From Actinokineospora bangkokensis (GTDB lineage: Bacteria > Actinomycetota > Actinomycetes > Mycobacteriales > Pseudonocardiaceae), in assembly GCF_001940455.1 (NCBI RefSeq), contig NZ_MKQR01000026.1, positions 72,593-136,592 on the forward strand: a DNA stretch of 64,000 bases, written 5' to 3'. Shown here one piece after another: positions 30,999 to 39,627 of this stretch (position 1 is the stretch's first letter; each line of letters opens with the position of its first letter). The notes under the pieces are model-generated. The model made no database searches. It saw only the letters and a program-made list of their open reading frames with translations, and was not told the origin of the DNA. Position numbers and translations under genes: made by a program.

Positions 30999-31994
30999 GT
31001 GAAGGTTGTCGCACTGGTCGGGGGCGTCGGTGGCGCCCGTTTCCTGCTCGGCGTCAAGCACCTGCTCGGCCTGCCGCCCACGGGCGCGGGGGAGTCCGGT
31101 CACGAGGTCACCGCGGTGGTGAACACCGCCGACGACATCTGGCTGCACGGGCTGCGCATCTGCCCGGACCTGGACACGTGCATGTACACCCTCGGCGGGG
31201 GCATCGACCTGGCCCGGGGCTGGGGGCGCACGGACGAGAGCTGGGTGGTCAAGGAGGAGCTGGCCGCCTACGGCACCGACGCCGAGTGGTTCGGCCTCGG
31301 CGACAAGGACATCGCCACCCACCTCGTGCGCACCCGGATGATGCGCGCGGGCTACGAGCTGTCGGACATCACCGCGGCGCTCTGCGCGCGCTGGCAGCCG
31401 GGCGTGCGCCTGCTGCCGATGACCGACGACCGCGTGGAGACCCACGTGGTGATCGACGAGCCCGGCACCGGCGACCGCAAGGCCGTGCACTTCCAGGAGT
31501 GGTGGATCCGCTACCGCGCCGAGCCGCGCGCCCAGTCGATCGTCCCCGTCGGCGCCGACGAGGCCACCCCCGGCCCCGGCGTCCTGGAGGCCATCGCCGA
31601 GGCCGACGTGGTCCTGGTCGCCCCCTCCAACCCGGTGGTCAGCATCGGCTCCATCCTGGCCGTCCCCGGCCTGCGCAAGGCCCTGCGCACCACCGCGGCC
31701 CCCGTCGTCGGCATCTCCCCGATCATCGACGACAAGCCCGTCCGCGGCATGGCCGACGCCTGCCTGGCCGCCATCGGCCTGGAGACCTCCGCCCAGGCCG
31801 TCGCCCGCCACTACGGCTCCCGCGCCCTGTCCGAGAAGGGCATCCTCGACGCCTTCCTCGTCCACACCGGCGACACCGCCGACGCCGAGGGCGTCGCCAT
31901 CCGCGCCGTCCCCCTGCTCATGTCCGATGTGGACGCCACCGCCGCGATCGCCCGCGCCGCCCTCGACCTCGGCGGTGTGGAGCTCCCGGCGTGA
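30999..31994 (+). CDS. fbiA: 2-phospho-L-lactate/phosphoenolpyruvate transferase FbiA (CofD)
   Basis: F420 biosynthesis enzyme that joins the activated phospho-acid to the deazaflavin Fo. The 331-residue frame begins [18 protein letters not shown], the family's nucleotide-binding loop, and keeps [27 protein letters not shown] and [14 protein letters not shown]. The GTG at 30999 has GAGG about ten bases upstream and gives the normal N-terminus; a frame from 30981 adds six residues. Its stop overlaps the fbiB start (GTGA), so the two are coupled. Confidence 0.96.
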   Translation: MKVVALVGGVGGARFLLGVKHLLGLPPTGAGESGHEVTAVVNTADDIWLHGLRICPDLDTCMYTLGGGIDLARGWGRTDESWVVKEELAAYGTDAEWFGLGDKDIATHLVRTRMMRAGYELSDITAALCARWQPGVRLLPMTDDRVETHVVIDEPGTGDRKAVHFQEWWIRYRAEPRAQSIVPVGADEATPGPGVLEAIAEADVVLVAPSNPVVSIGSILAVPGLRKALRTTAAPVVGISPIIDDKPVRGMADACLAAIGLETSAQAVARHYGSRALSEKGILDAFLVHTGDTADAEGVAIRAVPLLMSDVDATAAIARAALDLGGVELPA

Positions 31995-33319
31995 GCGGGC
32001 ACGCCGCCGCGGCCGGGCTCCAGGTGCTGCCGGTGCCCGGCCTGCCGGAGTTCCGCCCCGGCGACGACCTGGCGGGCGCGCTGGCGGCGGCCGCGCCGTG
32101 GCTGCTCGACGGCGACGTCGTCGTGGTCACCTCCAAGGTGCTCTCCAAGGTGGAGGGGCGGCTGGTGCGGGTGCCCGCCGACCCGGTGGAGCGCGACGCG
32201 GCCCGGCGGCGGCTGGTCGAGCAGGAGGCGGAGTCGGTCATCGCCCGGGTGGGCCGGACGCTGATCACGGTCAACAAGCTGGGCATCGTGCAGGCGGCCT
32301 CGGGCGTCGACGCCTCGAACGTGGCGGGCGACGAGGTGGCGCTGCTGCCGGTGGACCCGGACGGCTCGGCCGGGCGGCTGCGGGCGCGGCTGCGCGAGCT
32401 GCTGGGCGTCGAGGTGGCCGTGGTCGTCACCGACACCATGGGCCGCGCCTGGCGGGTGGGCCAGACCGACGCGGCGATCGGCGCCGCCGGGCTGGCCGTG
32501 CTGCACGGGTACGCGGGCGAGGTCGACGCGCAGGGCAACGAGCTGGTGGTCACCTCCGTCGCCGTGGCCGACGAGGTCGCCGCGGCGGCGGACCTGGTCA
32601 AGGGCAAGCTCGGCGGCACCCCGGTCGCGGTGGTGCGTGGCCTGGACCCGCGCGACGACGGGTCGAGCGCCCGGGACCTGCTGCGCACCGAGGGCGACCT
32701 GTTCCGGCTGGGGACGGACTTCGCGGTCGAGCAGGGGCGGCGGGAGGCGGTGCTGCTGCGGCGGTCGGTGCGGGAGTTCACCGAGGAGGCGGTGGACCCC
32801 GAGGTGCTGCGGGCGGCCGTGGCGGCGGCGTTGACCGCGCCCGCGCCGCACCACACGCGGCCGGTGCGGTTCGTGCGCGTGCGGGGGAAGCGGGCGGAGC
32901 TGTTGGCGGCCATGCGGGAGCGGTGGGTGGCCGACCTGCGGGGGGACGGGTGGTCGGAGGAGCGGATCGCGCGGCGGGTGGCGCGGGGGGACCTGCTGCA
33001 CCGCGCGCCCGAGGTGGTGCTGCCGTTCCTGGTGCGGGAGGGGGCGCACGAGTACCCGGACGCGCGGCGGGGTGAGGCGGAGCGGGTGATGTTCACCGTG
33101 GCAGGTGGGGCGGCGGTGCAGGGGTTGCTGGTGGCGCTGGCCGCGCACGGGCTGGGGTCGTGCTGGGTAAGCTCGACGATCTTCTGCGCGGACGTCGTGC
33201 GCGGGGTGCTCGGGCTGCCCGAGCGGTGGGAGCCCCTGGGCGCGGTGGCGGTCGGCCACCCGGTCGAGCCGCTGGGTCCGCGCGCGCCGAGGACCGACGA
33301 GGGGCTGCTGGAGCTGTGA
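31991..33319 (+). CDS. fbiB: Bifunctional F420:gamma-glutamyl ligase FbiB
   Basis: Adds gamma-linked glutamates to F420-0. Of 442 residues, about 1-245 are the CofE-like ligase ([51 protein letters not shown]) and about 250-442 an FMN-binding nitroreductase-like domain ([43 protein letters not shown]), as in mycobacterial FbiB, where the second domain reduces dehydro-F420-0. The GTG start overlaps fbiA by four bases and its stop overlaps the Nudix gene in the same way. The full-length two-domain form is typical of actinobacteria. Confidence 0.96.
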   Translation: MSGHAAAAGLQVLPVPGLPEFRPGDDLAGALAAAAPWLLDGDVVVVTSKVLSKVEGRLVRVPADPVERDAARRRLVEQEAESVIARVGRTLITVNKLGIVQAASGVDASNVAGDEVALLPVDPDGSAGRLRARLRELLGVEVAVVVTDTMGRAWRVGQTDAAIGAAGLAVLHGYAGEVDAQGNELVVTSVAVADEVAAAADLVKGKLGGTPVAVVRGLDPRDDGSSARDLLRTEGDLFRLGTDFAVEQGRREAVLLRRSVREFTEEAVDPEVLRAAVAAALTAPAPHHTRPVRFVRVRGKRAELLAAMRERWVADLRGDGWSEERIARRVARGDLLHRAPEVVLPFLVREGAHEYPDARRGEAERVMFTVAGGAAVQGLLVALAAHGLGSCWVSSTIFCADVVRGVLGLPERWEPLGAVAVGHPVEPLGPRAPRTDEGLLEL

Positions 33320-33858
33320 GCGCGCTGCACGAGGACACCGTGGCCACCCTGACCGCCTGGCGGCCCGCCGACCGGGGGCAGGAGGCGCTGCGGCAGGCGT
33401 TCCTCGGCTTCCTGGCCGCCCGCGGCGACGCCTGCGAGCGGGCCTGCGCCGCCGGGCACATCACCGCCTCGGCGCTGCTGTTCGACCACACCGGGTCGTC
33501 GGTGCTGCTGACCCTGCACCCCCGGGTGGGCCGGTGGTTGCAGCTCGGCGGCCACTGCGAACCGGAGGACGCCTCGCTCGCGGGCGCCGCCCTGCGCGAG
33601 GCGACCGAGGAGTCGGGCATCGCGGGCCTGCGCATCGACCCGACCCCCGTCCACGTCGACGTGCACCCGATCACCTGCTCCCTGGGCGTGCCCACCCGCC
33701 ACTTCGACGTCCGCTTCGCCGTCCACGCGCCGGAGAACGCCCTCGCCGTCCGCAGCGACGAGTCCCTGGACCTGCGCTGGTGGCCCCTGGACGCCCTGCC
33801 CCCGGACCCCGACCGCGCCGCGGGCATCAGCGCCATGCTCGCCGCCACCCGCCCGTGA
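33316..33858 (+). CDS. Nudix hydrolase
   Basis: A 180-residue pyrophosphohydrolase. The Nudix box region [25 protein letters not shown] is seen in two parts: GGHCEPED near 78-85 and [10 protein letters not shown] at 93-102. One extra residue lies between the parts compared with the textbook spacing, as in other actinobacterial members. The substrate is unknown; its place in the F420 operon hints at a nucleotide or Fo-related clean-up role, but this is inference. It overlaps both fbiB and the GntR gene by GTGA. Confidence 0.88.
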   Translation: MSALHEDTVATLTAWRPADRGQEALRQAFLGFLAARGDACERACAAGHITASALLFDHTGSSVLLTLHPRVGRWLQLGGHCEPEDASLAGAALREATEESGIAGLRIDPTPVHVDVHPITCSLGVPTRHFDVRFAVHAPENALAVRSDESLDLRWWPLDALPPDPDRAAGISAMLAATRP

Positions 33859-34208
33859 TCCCCCTCGACCCGACCGCGGCCACCCCGCCCTACGAACAGG
33901 TCCGCGCGGGCCTGGCCGCCCGCATCACCTCAGGGGAGCTCGCCGTCGGCACCAAGCTCCCCACCGTCCGCGCCCTGGCCGCCGACCTCGGCCTGGCCAC
34001 CAACACCGTCGCCCGCGCCTACCGCGAACTCGAATCAGCGGGCCTGCTCGAAACCCGGGGCCGCGCAGGCACCTACGTCAGCGCAGACGGCGACGACGTC
34101 CTCACCAAGGCCCGCGAGGCCGCCGACCGCTACGCCACCGAGGTCCGCGCCCTGGGCCTGTCCCCCACCCTGGCCCTGGACATCGCCAAAGCCGCCCTGG
34201 ACCACTGA
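33855..34208 (+). CDS. Short GntR-family (YtrA-like) transcriptional regulator
   Basis: A 117-residue regulator with an N-terminal GntR winged helix (PPYEQVRAGLAARI, GTKLPTVRALAADLG, NTVARAYRELESAGL) and only a short two-helix C-terminus, as in the YtrA subfamily. It begins with GTG overlapping the Nudix stop, so it is the fourth member of the fbiA-fbiB-Nudix chain. YtrA-type proteins usually repress neighbouring transporter genes; here the target could be its own operon. The region after it is gene-free. Confidence 0.9.
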   Translation: MIPLDPTAATPPYEQVRAGLAARITSGELAVGTKLPTVRALAADLGLATNTVARAYRELESAGLLETRGRAGTYVSADGDDVLTKAREAADRYATEVRALGLSPTLALDIAKAALDH

Positions 34209-34280
34209 CCCCCGCCACAGGTCCCTCGAAGCCGAAGGCAAGCCCCCCTGGTCAGCAAAGCCGTCGTTCGCCCCCACCCC

Positions 34281-34405
34281 CCGCAAACCACGGTGCCCAG
34301 CCCCACCAACCCCCCAGCACCCCATGCCCCGTGGCAAAGCCCATCCCTAAAAGCCATCGTTTGGCCAACGCAACCCCCACCCCGCAAACCACGGTGCCCA
34401 GCCCC
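34281..34405. repeat. Two 24-bp direct repeats inside a longer degenerate duplication
   Basis: Identical 24-bp copies (core GCAAACCACGGTGCCCAG) lie at 34281-34304 and 34382-34405. Upstream of each, AAGCCGTCGTT and AAGCCATCGTT are related, so about 60 bp were duplicated and have diverged. Confidence 0.8.
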
Positions 34406-34499
34406 CACAACAGGCCGCACCCCCACCGAAGCTCAGCTGAGCAAAAGGTCATGGGCTTTGCTCAGACCCCCGGCCTGACCCAGTCCTGGCCGCTTGTAG

Positions 34500-34582
34500 C
34501 TCGGTGGAGGCGGTGTCAAGGGTGGGCGAAGCCCATCGCGAAGCGACGCCCGCAGGGCGCCCTTGACTCCGCCTCCACCGAG
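34500..34582. repeat. Palindromic element, different from copies A-E
   Basis: The 23-bp arms 34500-34522 and 34560-34582 are complementary except for one base (end CTCGGTGGAGGCGG). The 37-bp centre is rich in GCGAAGC-type short palindromes. It lies just beyond the glycosylase stop and could act as a bidirectional terminator. Only one copy is in the window. Confidence 0.75.
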
Positions 34583-34642
34583 TTGCACACTCGCGGCCCC
34601 CGAGGACAGGCCCCCACCACGCCAAGAGTCCCCGCCCACACG

Positions 34643-35542
34643 TCAGATCGCGCGAAAGTCCTTGGGGGACAACCGAGGCCCGTACCGCGGTTTCCCCAAC
34701 CCCGCCGCCTCCACGTACCGCACGGCCCGCTGCCGCTGCCCCGCGTACGGCGCCAGCACCTCCAACATCCCCCGGTCGTCCAACCGCTTGCCCACCAGCG
34801 CGTACCCCACCACGTGCGGGATGTGGAAGTCGCCCACGCTCACCGCGTCCGGGTCCCCCCACGCCCGCTGGGCCACCTCCGCCGCCGTCCACACCCCGAT
34901 GCCCGGCACCCGCCGCAGCAGCAGCCTGCCCTCCACCCCGCGCAGCTCCACCGCCCGCTCCAGCCGCCCGGCCACCTGCGCGGCGGCGATCAGCGCGCGC
35001 CGCCGGGCGCCGTCGAGACCGGCCTTGTGCCACTGCCAGTCCGCGATCCCCAGCACGGCCTCCGGCGTCGGCGGGGCGTGCAGGTCGCCGTGGACGGGGG
35101 TGCCGAAGCGGCGGGCGAGGGCGGCCCAGGTGCGGTGCGCCTCGGTGCCGGTGACCTTCTGCTCCAGGATCGCCGCCAGCAGCACGTCCCACACCCGGCC
35201 GGTGGCGCCCAGGCGCAGGCCGGGCTTGCGGCGGCGGACCTCGGCGACGACGGGGTGGTGGGCGGTGAAGCCGGTGTCGTCGTCGTGCGCGCCGAGCAGG
35301 CCGGGGGCCGAGTCGAGCAGGTGGTCGGCGCCCGCGCCCCAGGCGGTCGCCTCGACCCGGCCCGCGCGCACGGCCAGGTGCAGGCTGCCCGGCCCCGCGG
35401 GGGTGTTGGCGGCCAACCAGGCGCCGTCGGCGGCCAGGCGCAGCGCCGGGTCGCCGGGGCCGCGGCGCAGCGGGCGCAGCACGGCCTGGACGTCCAGCGG
35501 GTGGGCCGGGGTCCAGGTGCGGGTGGGGGCGGCGACGGTCAT
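34643..35542 (-). CDS. HhH-GPD DNA glycosylase (AlkA/3-methyladenine type)
   Basis: Base-excision repair glycosylase of about 299 residues. A helix-hairpin-helix RRVPGIGVWTAAEV lies at 211-224, and the catalytic Asp is probably 238 in SVGDFHIPH. AILEQKVTGTEAHRTW matches the helix preceding the hairpin. The N-terminal ~100 residues form a beta-type domain as in AlkA. No Cys-rich iron-sulfur tail is present. The start is ATG 35542 or the GTG just before it. It is divergent from manC, so the short gap between them holds both promoters. Confidence 0.87.
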   Translation of the reverse strand: MTVAAPTRTWTPAHPLDVQAVLRPLRRGPGDPALRLAADGAWLAANTPAGPGSLHLAVRAGRVEATAWGAGADHLLDSAPGLLGAHDDDTGFTAHHPVVAEVRRRKPGLRLGATGRVWDVLLAAILEQKVTGTEAHRTWAALARRFGTPVHGDLHAPPTPEAVLGIADWQWHKAGLDGARRRALIAAAQVAGRLERAVELRGVEGRLLLRRVPGIGVWTAAEVAQRAWGDPDAVSVGDFHIPHVVGYALVGKRLDDRGMLEVLAPYAGQRQRAVRYVEAAGLGKPRYGPRLSPKDFRAI

Positions 35543-35645
35543 CACGGCGACCGTACCCGCCGGTTGGCTACAGTGGCTCATCCGCCGGGCCGGGTCCCGG
35601 CGCTGGCCACACCTGACCTGCCGCCGGACGACGAGGGAACTATCT

Positions 35646-36752
35646 GTGACGTCGACTGACCTGCACGTGGTCGTCCCAGCGGGGGGCAGCGGCACGCGGC
35701 TGTGGCCGCTGTCGCGGGCCGCGAACCCGAAGTTCCTGCACCCGCTCACCGGCACCGACCGCTCGCTGCTGCAGGCCACCTTCGACCGGCTGGTCCCGCT
35801 GTGCTCGGCGCGGAACCTGCTGGTCGTGACCGGTTCCGCGCACGCGGCGGGGGTGGCGCGGCAGCTGCCGGCGCTGCCCGAGCGCAACATCCTGGTCGAG
35901 CCGTTCGCCCGCGACTCGTGCGCGGCGATCGCGCTGGCCGCCGCGGTGGTGCAGCGGCGGTCGCCGGGCGCGGTGATGGCCTCGTTCGCCGCCGACCACC
36001 TCATCACCGACACCGCCGAGTTCGCCCACACCGTGCGCCGCGCGGTCGACGGCGCCCGCGACGGGTACCTGATGACGATCGGCATCACCCCCACCCGCCC
36101 GGAGACCGGGTACGGCTACCTCCAGTGCAGCGAGCCCGCGACCCGGTCGGTGATCCAGCGGGTGCTGGAGTTCAAGGAGAAGCCGTCGCTGGAGGTGGCC
36201 ACCCGCTACCTGGCGGCGGGCAAGTACCTGTGGAACGCCAGCATGTTCGTCTGGCGCACCGACGTGTTCCTGGCCGAGCTGGCCGCCCGCCGCCCGGACG
36301 TGGCCGCCCCGATCGCCGAGATCGCCGAGGCCTGGGACACCGAGCTGCAGGAGGAGACGCTGGCCCGGCTGTGGCCGCAGGTGCCGAAGGTGGCCGTGGA
36401 GTACGCGGTGATGGAGCCCGCCGCCGAGGACGGCAGGGTCGGCACCGTGCCCGGCGACTTCGGCTGGTCGGACATCGGGGACTTCTCCACCGTCGGCGAC
36501 CTGCTCGGGGTCGACGTCGGCGAGGGCAGCCGCGCGTTCACCACCGGCGCGGGCGGCTCGGCGGTCGTGGTCGACGGCAAGGGCGTGGTGGTGGTGCCCG
36601 CGGGCAACCGGCTGGTGTCCACCCTCGGGGTCAACGACGTGATCGTGGTCGACACCGAGGACGCCGTCCTGGTCTGCGACCGCTCCCGCGCCCAGGACAT
36701 CAAGCGGCTCACCGAGATCCTGCGCGAGCGGGGCGAACTGGACCGCCTGTGA
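35646..36752 (+). CDS. manC: Mannose-1-phosphate guanylyltransferase
   Basis: Makes GDP-mannose from GTP and mannose-1-P. The 368-residue protein starts VVVPAGGSGTRLWPLSR (nucleotide loop, about 8-24), then FAADHLI, ETGYGYLQ, KEKPSLEVATRYL and WNASMFVW, all hallmark motifs; the C-terminal isomerase domain of bifunctional enzymes is absent. It corresponds to Rv3264c (named manB in M. tuberculosis). The GTG at 35646 has GAGGGA seven bases upstream. With manA and the phosphomannomutase it supplies envelope mannosylation. Confidence 0.95.
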   Translation: MTSTDLHVVVPAGGSGTRLWPLSRAANPKFLHPLTGTDRSLLQATFDRLVPLCSARNLLVVTGSAHAAGVARQLPALPERNILVEPFARDSCAAIALAAAVVQRRSPGAVMASFAADHLITDTAEFAHTVRRAVDGARDGYLMTIGITPTRPETGYGYLQCSEPATRSVIQRVLEFKEKPSLEVATRYLAAGKYLWNASMFVWRTDVFLAELAARRPDVAAPIAEIAEAWDTELQEETLARLWPQVPKVAVEYAVMEPAAEDGRVGTVPGDFGWSDIGDFSTVGDLLGVDVGEGSRAFTTGAGGSAVVVDGKGVVVVPAGNRLVSTLGVNDVIVVDTEDAVLVCDRSRAQDIKRLTEILRERGELDRL

Positions 36753-36836
36753 CCGCCTCCCCCCACTCGGCTGACGCCGGGGGGATGACCGGATACGCTG
36801 TCGGGGAACACGCAGTCCCCAGGGAGAGGCCGCACC

Positions 36837-37253
36837 ATGGACCCCCGTGACCGGGCCGACGCCATCCTGGCGAGGGCCCGCGCGCGCGGCGCCTTCGTCG
36901 TCACCCCGGACAGCGCCACCTCCCCCATGGACGCGGCCGCCACGCTCCAGATCCCGCGCGCGGTCATGGCCGCCATCGACGCGGCCGACCCGGACGTGAC
37001 GATGGTGTTCCCCGTGTCGGGCATCGCCGCGCTCGCGGACCCGGAGGACGACCTGCCCGCCATCGCGCGGGAGGCGGCCACGCAGTCGCTGGCGTCGCCG
37101 CCGCGGCCTCGGCCGGTGGCTGGCCCTGGGTCCGGGTCTGGCGCGCAGGGGCGTGGTGGGGAGCCGGAGCAGGTGGGCGGGTTGATCCCGACGGTGAAGC
37201 AGCCGCAGCAGCCGCGGCAGTCGATGACGCAGCGGTTGGACGGGGATTTCTGA
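36837..37253 (+). CDS. Conserved hypothetical protein, 138 residues
   Basis: Not recognised. The first ~90 residues look folded (RDRADAILARARARGAF, SPMDAAATLQIPRAVM, DPDVTMVFPVSGIAALADPEDDLP). The C-terminal half is Gly/Pro/Gln-rich and probably disordered, ending RLDGDF. No signal peptide or membrane helix. The ATG follows AGGGAGAGG at good distance, which supports expression. It lies between manC and the convergent wbbL and is followed by a tight hairpin. Confidence 0.7.
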   Translation: MDPRDRADAILARARARGAFVVTPDSATSPMDAAATLQIPRAVMAAIDAADPDVTMVFPVSGIAALADPEDDLPAIAREAATQSLASPPRPRPVAGPGSGSGAQGRGGEPEQVGGLIPTVKQPQQPRQSMTQRLDGDF

Positions 37254-37284
37254 GGGGGCGTCTCGCCTGCGGCTTCGGTGTTGA

Positions 37285-37305
37285 GCATCGGGCTTCGCCC
37301 GATGC
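37285..37305 (+). terminator. Hairpin after the 138-residue gene
   Basis: GCATCGGGC (37285-37293) pairs perfectly with 37297-37305 around a TTC loop, about 30 bases beyond the stop codon. Confidence 0.65.
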
Positions 37306-37322
37306 CGGGGCTTCGCCTGCTG

Positions 37323-37470
37323 GCTCGATGCGGTGGTTGTGCTTGGTCGGGGCCCCTACGGCGATCATGTGCTGTCGGGCGGGAAAAGGCGGGCTGAAAA
37401 GACGCCCGCCCGTCCCGTTTGGGTAGCACATGATCGCCTCCCCCGACCAAGCACAACCACCCCATCGAGC
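37323..37470. repeat. Palindromic intergenic element, copy C
   Basis: A 148-bp element between convergent genes. Outer arms 37323-37352 and 37441-37470 pair over 30 bp with one mismatch, but the outer end reads GCTCGATGCGG, unlike CCCGGTTGGG in A, B and D. The inner part of the arm (TTGTGCTTGGTCGGGG) equals copy D. The inner stem 37360-37373/37425-37438 is perfect, and CCCCTAC, GGGAAAAG and GAAAAGA are conserved. No tail block follows. Confidence 0.9.
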
Positions 37471-37540
37471 ACCTGAGTAGCCGGGCCGCCTGCTGCTTGG
37501 GGGGTTGGGCTGGGGAAAGACTTTGGGGTGGGGTGGGGGG

Positions 37541-38395
37541 CTAGCGGGTGGAGATCTTCAGGCGGAGGGCCAGACCTGCTTTGACGGCGGCGCGGAGGGG
37601 GGCCCAGGCGGGGCCGGGGTGGCGGTCGGAGATGTAGCGGTAGGCCGACGCGTGGTGGGCGGCGAGCATCTTGTCGGAGACCTTGGCGGTGGAGACGCCC
37701 TGGATGTGCATGACGGTGGCGGTGGGGACGTAGACGTTCTGCCAGCCTGCCTGGCCGAGGCGTTCGCCGAGGTCGACGTCCTCGAAGTACATGAAGTAGC
37801 GGGGGTCGAAGCCGGTGACGGAGTCGAAGGCGGTGCGGCGGAGCAGGAGGCAGGAGCCGGAGAGCCAGCCCGCGGGGCGTTCGGTGATGTCGGTGGCGGA
37901 CTGCTTGTAGGCGCGGGTCCAGGGGTTGGCGGGCCAGAGCTTGCCCAGCAGGCCGTGGCCGATGCCCTTGCCGAGGGAGGGGACCTCGCGGGCGGAGGGG
38001 TAGACGGTGCCGTCCCGCTCGGTGATCAGGGGGCCGAAGGCGCCGCCGCGGGGCCAGCGGGTGGCCGCGTCGAGCAGGGTGTCGAGGGAGCCCTCGCCCC
38101 ACTCCAGGTCGGGGTTGGCGACGACGACCCAGCCGTACTCGGGGGGCAGGTCGGCGACGCCGTGGTTGGCGGCCCTGCCGTAGCCGAGGTTGCCGCCGGT
38201 GGGCAGGAGGCGGACGTGGTCGTGGCGGGCCGCGGCGGCCTCGGGGGCGCCGTCGGTGCTGCCGTTGTCGGCCAGGACGACCAGGGGCGAGCGGGTGGTG
38301 GCGCCCGCCAGGGTCGTGATGAAGCGCTCCAGGGTGTCGCCGGGGGAGTAGGTCACCGTCACCACGGCCAGGTCGTCGCCATACGCGTCAGTCAC
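37541..38395 (-). CDS. wbbL: Rhamnosyltransferase WbbL (GT2)
   Basis: Transfers L-rhamnose from dTDP-rhamnose to decaprenyl-PP-GlcNAc, making the linker of arabinogalactan to peptidoglycan (Rv3265c counterpart). The 284-residue GT-A protein has VVTVTYSPGDTL, ADNGSTDGAP, GNLGYGRAANHG, the metal-site VVVANPDLEWG, WLSGSCLLLRR and MYFEDVDLGERL. It starts with GTG and no strong ribosome site is seen. Minus strand; two GT4 genes lie upstream of it on the same strand, so they may share a transcript. In mycobacteria rmlD is the direct neighbour; here it is 7.5 kb away. Confidence 0.93.
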   Translation of the reverse strand: MTDAYGDDLAVVTVTYSPGDTLERFITTLAGATTRSPLVVLADNGSTDGAPEAAAARHDHVRLLPTGGNLGYGRAANHGVADLPPEYGWVVVANPDLEWGEGSLDTLLDAATRWPRGGAFGPLITERDGTVYPSAREVPSLGKGIGHGLLGKLWPANPWTRAYKQSATDITERPAGWLSGSCLLLRRTAFDSVTGFDPRYFMYFEDVDLGERLGQAGWQNVYVPTATVMHIQGVSTAKVSDKMLAAHHASAYRYISDRHPGPAWAPLRAAVKAGLALRLKISTR

Positions 38396-38416
38396 GGCCG
38401 AGCATTCTGCCCGGGG

Positions 38417-39565
38417 TCAGCGGCCGCGGCGGTGGCGGGTCGCGGCCACCCCGTAGGCCTCGCGGTGGGCCTCGGCGCACTGGCCCCAGGTGAACTCCTT
38501 GGCCCGGCGCTGGGCGGCCTCGGCCAGCTCGCGCCTGCGCTCGGGGTCGTCGAGCAGGGCGGCGACCGCGGCGCCGATGTCGCCCGCCCCGGTGCCGCAG
38601 TACTCCACCGCGTCGCCGCCGACCTCCGGCAGGGCCAGGCGGCGGGTGGTGAGCACGCACGCCCCGCAGGCCATCGCCTCCAGCACCGGCAGGCCGAAGC
38701 CCTCGCCCAGGCTGGGGTAGGCGACCAGGGCCGCCCCGCCGAGGAAGCCCGCGAGCATCCCGAACGGCAGGTAGCCCGCGCGGATCACCCGGACCCGGTG
38801 CGGGACGGCGTCGAGGGCGCGCTCGATCTGCCGGTCCCAGCCCGGCTGCCCGGCCAGCACCAGCGACGGCGGGTCCACCCGGCCCCGGCAGGCGGCGGCG
38901 AAGCCGCGGATGAGGGCGGGGACGTTCTTGCGCGGCTCCAGCGCGCCCAGGAAGGCCACGTACTCGTCGCGCTCGCCCAGCCCCACCTCGGCGCGGGCGG
39001 CGGCCACCTCGTCGGCGGTGGGCGGGTGGAACCGGTCGCCGTCGACGCCGTGCTGGATGACCGACAGCGCCGCCGGGTCGGCCCCGGCGACCCTGGCCAG
39101 CTCGGTGGCGGTGGCCTGGCTGGGCACCACGCACAAGCTCGCGCGCAGCAGCGAGGTGCGCGTCCAACCGCGGAAGAACCGGGCCTTGATCGAGTGGTGC
39201 AGGGCGGGGTCGGTGAAGAACGTGGCGTCGTGCAGGGTCACCACCGACGCGGCCTGCGCGGCCAGCGGCAGCGTGTAGTGCGGGGAGTGCAGCACGTCCA
39301 CGCCGAGCTTGCGCACCAGCCGGGGCAGGGTCGTCTGCTCCCAGGTCAGCCGGGCCGTGCGGGTGGACACCGACTCCGAGGTGGGCACGACGCGGGCGTG
39401 CGGGGCGAGCAGCGAGTACAGCCCGGCGTCGCGCGGTTGGCAGACGACGCTGACCCGCGCGCCGTCGGCGTCGAGGGCGGCCACCAGTGAGTCCACGTAG
39501 CGGCCGACCCCGCCGCGGTCGGCCGGGACGGCGGTCGCGTCGATCAGCACGCGGGGGTCGGGCAC
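38417..39565 (-). CDS. GT4-family glycosyltransferase
   Basis: A 382-residue GT-B retaining glycosyltransferase. The N-terminal domain has the acceptor-side Gly motif DRGGVGRYVDSL and LGVDVLHSPHYTLPL; the C-terminal domain has FLGALEPRKNVPALIRGF, VAYPSLGEGFGLPVLEAMACG (the E-x7-E donor-binding motif) and FTWGQCAEAHREA. Substrates are unknown; it resembles mannosyl- or rhamnosyltransferases of polysaccharide clusters. The GTG at 39565 begins just before the first strand (RVLIDATAVPAD). It sits 21 bases upstream of wbbL and 62 bases after the next GT4 gene. Confidence 0.87.
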   Translation of the reverse strand: MPDPRVLIDATAVPADRGGVGRYVDSLVAALDADGARVSVVCQPRDAGLYSLLAPHARVVPTSESVSTRTARLTWEQTTLPRLVRKLGVDVLHSPHYTLPLAAQAASVVTLHDATFFTDPALHHSIKARFFRGWTRTSLLRASLCVVPSQATATELARVAGADPAALSVIQHGVDGDRFHPPTADEVAAARAEVGLGERDEYVAFLGALEPRKNVPALIRGFAAACRGRVDPPSLVLAGQPGWDRQIERALDAVPHRVRVIRAGYLPFGMLAGFLGGAALVAYPSLGEGFGLPVLEAMACGACVLTTRRLALPEVGGDAVEYCGTGAGDIGAAVAALLDDPERRRELAEAAQRRAKEFTWGQCAEAHREAYGVAATRHRRGR

Positions 39566-39627
39566 GCGGCTCAGGGTACGACGCCGCCTCCCGGGCGGTT
39601 TCACGAACGCGTGAACTTCCGCCCGGA

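Larger units (their letters stand above)
34209..34642. other. 434-bp convergent gap with repeats
   Basis: This stretch between the GntR gene and a convergent glycosylase gene holds no credible gene. It contains a 24-bp direct repeat and a 23-bp inverted repeat, listed separately. Confidence 0.6.
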
